Positions 61,003 to 64,000 of a stretch of 64,000 nt of DNA are shown here, one piece after another. Every line of letters starts with the position of its first letter. Position 1 is the first letter of the stretch. Location of the stretch: the NCBI RefSeq assembly GCF_002563925.1, contig NZ_PDJD01000001.1, forward strand, positions 2,858,973 through 2,922,972, given 5' to 3'. The notes under the pieces were generated by a model, which was given only the letters and a program-made list of their open reading frames with translations, did no database searches and was not told the DNA's origin. The position numbers were made by a program, and so were the translations under genes. This DNA is from Serinibacter salmoneus (lineage in GTDB: Bacteria > Actinomycetota > Actinomycetes > Actinomycetales > Beutenbergiaceae).

Positions 61003-61862
61003 CTGGGCCTCGCGTCGGCGCCGTCCGGCCTGAGTCGGTCGATCCGATCGGGGCGGCTGTAGAGCACGAACGAGCGCTCCCGCACGAATCCCGCCAGGGT
61101 CAGACCCACCTCCACGGCCAGGTCGACGGCGAGACTCGAGGGCGCGGAGACGGCCGCCAGGATAGGGATGCCCGCCATCGAGGCCTTCTGCACCAGTTCG
61201 AAGCTCGCCCGACCGGAGACCTGCAGCGCGGTACCGGTCAGCGGGAGCCGATCGTTCGCGAGCGCCCAGCCGATGACCTTGTCCACCGCGTTGTGCCGTC
61301 CGACGTCCTCGCGCACCACCAGGAGGTTGCCGGTGGCGGTATCGACCAGGCCGGCGGCGTGCAGGCCGCCAGTCGTCTCGAACAGGCGCTGCTGCTCGCG
61401 CAGCCTGGCCGGGAGCGCGAGGAGGGCCGAGGCGCTCAGGTGCGCGGCGTCGTCGGCCACCGGGTGGTGGGAGTGGGTGCGCACCGCGCTGATGCTGGCC
61501 TTCCCGCACAGACCGCAGGCCGAGGTGGTGGTGTGCTCCCGCGCGAGCTGCGGATCGGGTGGCGGCACATGCGGCGCGAGCGTCACGTCGAGCACGTTGT
61601 AAGTGGTGGACCCGTCGGCCGTCTCGCCCGCGCAGTACCGGGTGGTCACGATGTCCCCGCCGCGTGCCACCACACCCTCGGAGACCAGGAACCCCGCCGC
61701 GAGATCGAAGTCGTTGCCGGGCGTGCGCATTGTGACCGCGAACCGGCGCCCCGCCACCCGGATCTCCAGGGGCTCCTCCGCGGCCAGGGTGTCCGGTCGC
61801 GTCACGGGGTCGCGGTCCAGCGAGAACCGCGTGACGGGGCGGCGCTGCGTGGATCTGGTCAT
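60999..61862 (-). CDS. fdhD: Formate dehydrogenase accessory sulfurtransferase
   Basis: 287 aa. Transfers sulfur from cysteine desulfurase to the molybdenum cofactor so that formate dehydrogenase becomes active. Signatures: TPGNDFDLAAGFLVSEG, TSACGLCGKAS with the catalytic Cys pair, REDVGRHNAVDKVIGWA, SGRASFELVQKA. The ATG at 61862 is 6 nt downstream of TAGGTT, so it is probably leaderless. Head of the operon fdhD-modA-modB-modC. No formate dehydrogenase is in the window. Confidence 0.96.
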   Translation of the reverse strand: MTRSTQRRPVTRFSLDRDPVTRPDTLAAEEPLEIRVAGRRFAVTMRTPGNDFDLAAGFLVSEGVVARGGDIVTTRYCAGETADGSTTYNVLDVTLAPHVPPPDPQLAREHTTTSACGLCGKASISAVRTHSHHPVADDAAHLSASALLALPARLREQQRLFETTGGLHAAGLVDTATGNLLVVREDVGRHNAVDKVIGWALANDRLPLTGTALQVSGRASFELVQKASMAGIPILAAVSAPSSLAVDLAVEVGLTLAGFVRERSFVLYSRPDRIDRLRPDGADARPR

Positions 61863-61868
61863 GCGACC

Positions 61869-61909
61869 AACCTACGCGCCGCCGCGCGGCTGTCGGCCTG
61901 ATCTACGGT
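61869..61909. promoter_or_regulatory. Divergent leaderless promoters of fdhD and moeB
   Basis: TAGGTT (61874-61869, minus strand) and TACGGT (61904-61909, plus strand) each end 6 nt before their ATG. Only 53 bp separate the two starts. No Mo-box palindrome was seen between them. Confidence 0.7.
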
Positions 61910-61915
61910 GGGGAC

Positions 61916-63058
61916 ATGGCCCTTCCCCCGATCGTGGAACCGGCACCGTCGCTCTCGGCGGCCGAGGCGGAACGCACCGCGCGGCACACCCGGATGCCCG
62001 AGCTCGGCGAGATCGGTCAGCGACGGCTCGCCGCTGCCCGGGTCCTCGTGCTCGGCGCGGGCGGACTCGGGGCACCGGCCCTGCTCTACCTCGCCGCGGC
62101 GGGCGTCGGGGAGATCGGGGTGATCGACGACGACGACGTGGACGCCTCCAACCTGCACCGCCAGGTGATCCACGGCACGGGCGACGTCGGGGAGCCCAAG
62201 ACCGCCAGTGCCGCCCGCCGGATGCGGGAGGTCGCCCCGCAGGTGCGGGTGACCGAACTGCGCACCCGCCTCGTGCCCGAGAACGCCGCTGACCTGCTGC
62301 GCGGCTGGGACGTGGTGCTCGACGGCACCGACACCTTCGCCACCCGCTACCTGGTGGCCGACACCTGCGCGGATCTCGGCGTGCCCCTGGTGTGGGGCTC
62401 CGTGCTCCGGTTCGACGCCCAGGTCTCGGTGTTCTGGTCCACGCCGCCGGCGCCCGCGGTGCCGGTGGGGCTGCGGGACCTCTTCCCCGCGCCGCCCGCG
62501 CCCGGGACCGTGCCCTCCTGCGCCGAGGCCGGGGTGCTCGGGGCCCTGTGCGGCATGGTCGGCTCGATGATGGCGACGGAGGCGGTCAAGCTCATCACGG
62601 GAATCGGGGAGGCCCTGCTCGGGCGGGTCGCGGTGGTGGACGGGCTGGCGATGCGGGTGCACGAGGTGCCGCTCGTCCCGTCGTCTTCGTCTCCTCGTGG
62701 CTTCTCTGGGGTTGGGGGTGAGGGAGAGGCCGTCGGGCCGCCATCCGCTCAACCCTTCGACGGTGCGGGGGCGTTGGTGGATGTGCGGGAGGGTCCGGAG
62801 TTCCGGGAGGACGCCCTCGCGGGCGCCGTGCACCTCAGCGTCGCGGAGGTCGAGCAGACCGCGCGGCGGGGACCGACGGCCCTGCGTGAGTTGTTGATCA
62901 TGCGCGGAGTGGACCCGGACGCCCCCGTGCGCACCTACTGCTCGGCGGGGATCCGGGCCACCCGCGCCGCGCGGGCGCTCCAGGCCGCGGGCGTGAGAGC
63001 CGAGGCGTTGCCGCCCGCCCAGGTCGAGGCCATGCGGGCACGGGAGGTGCGAGCGTGA
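61916..63058 (+). CDS. moeB: MoeB/ThiF-like adenylyltransferase fused to a rhodanese domain
   Basis: 380 aa. Activates the C-terminus of a ubiquitin-like sulfur carrier (MoaD or ThiS) by adenylation. N-terminal E1-like domain: VLVLGAGGLGAPALLYLAAAG (nucleotide loop), SNLHRQVIH, DGTDTFATRYL, and the conserved PSCAEAGVLG. A rhodanese domain (about 280-380) has its active-site loop YCSAGIRA. This fusion (MoeZ type) performs adenylation and sulfur transfer. The paired zinc CxxC motifs of E. coli MoeB are not evident. Overlaps moeA by 4 bp. Confidence 0.93.
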   Translation: MALPPIVEPAPSLSAAEAERTARHTRMPELGEIGQRRLAAARVLVLGAGGLGAPALLYLAAAGVGEIGVIDDDDVDASNLHRQVIHGTGDVGEPKTASAARRMREVAPQVRVTELRTRLVPENAADLLRGWDVVLDGTDTFATRYLVADTCADLGVPLVWGSVLRFDAQVSVFWSTPPAPAVPVGLRDLFPAPPAPGTVPSCAEAGVLGALCGMVGSMMATEAVKLITGIGEALLGRVAVVDGLAMRVHEVPLVPSSSSPRGFSGVGGEGEAVGPPSAQPFDGAGALVDVREGPEFREDALAGAVHLSVAEVEQTARRGPTALRELLIMRGVDPDAPVRTYCSAGIRATRAARALQAAGVRAEALPPAQVEAMRAREVRA

Positions 63059-64000
63059 GCGGCCCTCCCCGCGGCGATCAGGCACCGGCCGGGGGTGCCA
63101 TGCGCTCCGTGGCGGACCAGCGCGCCCGGGTGCTCGACGCCGTCGCCCCCCTCCCCACAACGGTGCTGCCCCTGGCCGAGGCGCACGGGCTGCGCCTGGC
63201 GCAGGACATGACGGCCGCCATCGCCGTCCCCACCTGGGACAACTCCGCCATGGACGGCTACGCCGTGCGGGCGGGCGACATTGCTGCGGCCACGCACGAG
63301 CACGGCATCACCCTGCGGATCGTGGCCGACCTGCCCGCCGGGTCCGGCGACGACCCCCACCTCGCGCCGGGCGAGGCGGCCCGGATCATGACCGGGGCCG
63401 TCGTGCCCACGGCGGCCGACGCCGTCGTGCCCCTGGAGCAGACCGACCGGGACGACCCGATGGCTCCGCTCGCCGAGACCGTGACCGTGTACCGGGCTCC
63501 GGGTACCGGCCAGCACCTGCGCCGCGCCGGCGAGGACCTGGTGGCCGGCGACCCGGTCCTCGCGGCCGGGAGCCTCGCCACCGGCGCGGCGCTGTCCGCG
63601 CTGGCCGCCACCGGGCACGGCACGGTGCGCGTGCACCGGCGGGCGCGGGTCGCCGTCATCGCCACCGGCAGCGAACTCGTCCGCCCCGGCGAGCCACTGA
63701 CCCGGGGGCTGATCCCGGACTCCAACTCCCTGCTGGTGGCCGGCCTGGTGCGCGAGCACGGCGGCGAGGTGGTCGCCGTGCGGCACGTGGACGACGACGC
63801 CGCGCACCTTGCCGAGGCCCTGCGGCAGGTGAGCCAGGCGCCCGAGCCGCCGGACGTCGTCGTGCTCACCGGCGGGGTGAGCGAGGGCGCCTTCGACCCG
63901 GTCAAGCAACTGTTCACCGGGGCCGGCGGGGTGGAGTTCGCGCGCGTGCGCATGCAACCGGGCAAGCCGCAGGCGTTCGGGCGGCTCGGGGATGCGGTGC
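63055..64000 (+). CDS. moeA: Molybdopterin molybdenumtransferase (3' end outside window)
   Basis: Inserts molybdenum into adenylylated molybdopterin. About 315 codons lie in the window. Signatures: VPTWDNSAMDGYAVRAGDI near the N-terminus, GEAARIMTGAVVPTAADAVV, VAVIATGSELVRPGEPL, LIPDSNSLLVAGLVREHG, VVLTGGVSEGAFDPVK and RMQPGKP at the right end. GTG 63055 overlaps the moeB stop (GTGA), so the two are coupled. Confidence 0.95.
   Translation, partial: MSGPPRGDQAPAGGAMRSVADQRARVLDAVAPLPTTVLPLAEAHGLRLAQDMTAAIAVPTWDNSAMDGYAVRAGDIAAATHEHGITLRIVADLPAGSGDDPHLAPGEAARIMTGAVVPTAADAVVPLEQTDRDDPMAPLAETVTVYRAPGTGQHLRRAGEDLVAGDPVLAAGSLATGAALSALAATGHGTVRVHRRARVAVIATGSELVRPGEPLTRGLIPDSNSLLVAGLVREHGGEVVAVRHVDDDAAHLAEALRQVSQAPEPPDVVVLTGGVSEGAFDPVKQLFTGAGGVEFARVRMQPGKPQAFGRLGDAV

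Noticed and set aside
1-64000. rRNA, tRNA, insertion sequence or prophage genes
   Set aside because: None seen on reading: no tRNA-like cloverleaf, no rRNA signature, no transposase, integrase or phage structural protein among the plausible genes.

Overview
The window is a 64 kb stretch of very GC-rich chromosome from a free-living actinobacterium. Leaderless promoters, a mycothiol-dependent isomerase-type enzyme, an actinobacterial type VII secretion locus, LppM lipoproteins and HspR/HrcA-type heat-shock operators all point to Actinomycetota, and the gene set best fits the order Micrococcales. The family is inference. No rRNA, tRNA, CRISPR array, transposase or phage gene was found.

Layout. 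0-3.7 kb: a secreted nuclease fused to a 5'-nucleotidase-like phosphatase, running off the left edge. 4-17 kb: a hypothetical gene, a CDP-glycerol-type transferase, an XRE regulator with a Ser/Thr kinase divergent from a von Willebrand A surface protein, two LppM lipoproteins flanking pgi, a uracil permease, a LacI regulator and an Hsp20 gene behind HAIR and CIRCE operators. 17-26 kb: an interlocked inverted-repeat element, a CotH-like lipoprotein, an MBL hydrolase, a DUF6630-like protein, a ferritin-VIT iron transporter-like protein, a 1299-residue RecB-like nuclease/exonuclease/helicase and a block of 82-bp non-coding tandem repeats. 26.5-32 kb: a sugar ABC transporter without its ATPase, metF and a NUDIX hydrolase.

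31.9-35.9 kb is a zinc-starvation module. Six overlapping genes encode cysteine-poor ribosomal proteins (L28, L33, S14, L31, L36, L32). They diverge, across a Zur-like site, from a COG0523-like protein that has lost its GTP-binding loop and an AztD-like His-rich lipoprotein.

36-51.7 kb is a type VII secretion island. Its core is EccC, a MinD-like ATPase, EccD, a membrane protein with DP-x-TG repeats and an RDD-FHA protein, divergent from two WXG100-type proteins. A second operon on the same strand as the core genes carries DUF6177-like, a small protein, DUF6507-like, a Tox-REase-5-type toxin, three near-identical tandem immunity genes (717-bp period), a fourth diverged immunity gene and a membrane protein. 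The same 18-bp palindrome precedes both operons, which suggests common control.

51.7-58 kb holds a TetR regulator with two overlapping operators, divergent from an MMPL exporter with an ABC-like C-terminus and a YhgE/Pip-type protein. 58-64 kb is a molybdenum block: modABC and fdhD on one strand, a MoeB-rhodanese fusion and moeA on the other, with moeA cut by the right edge.
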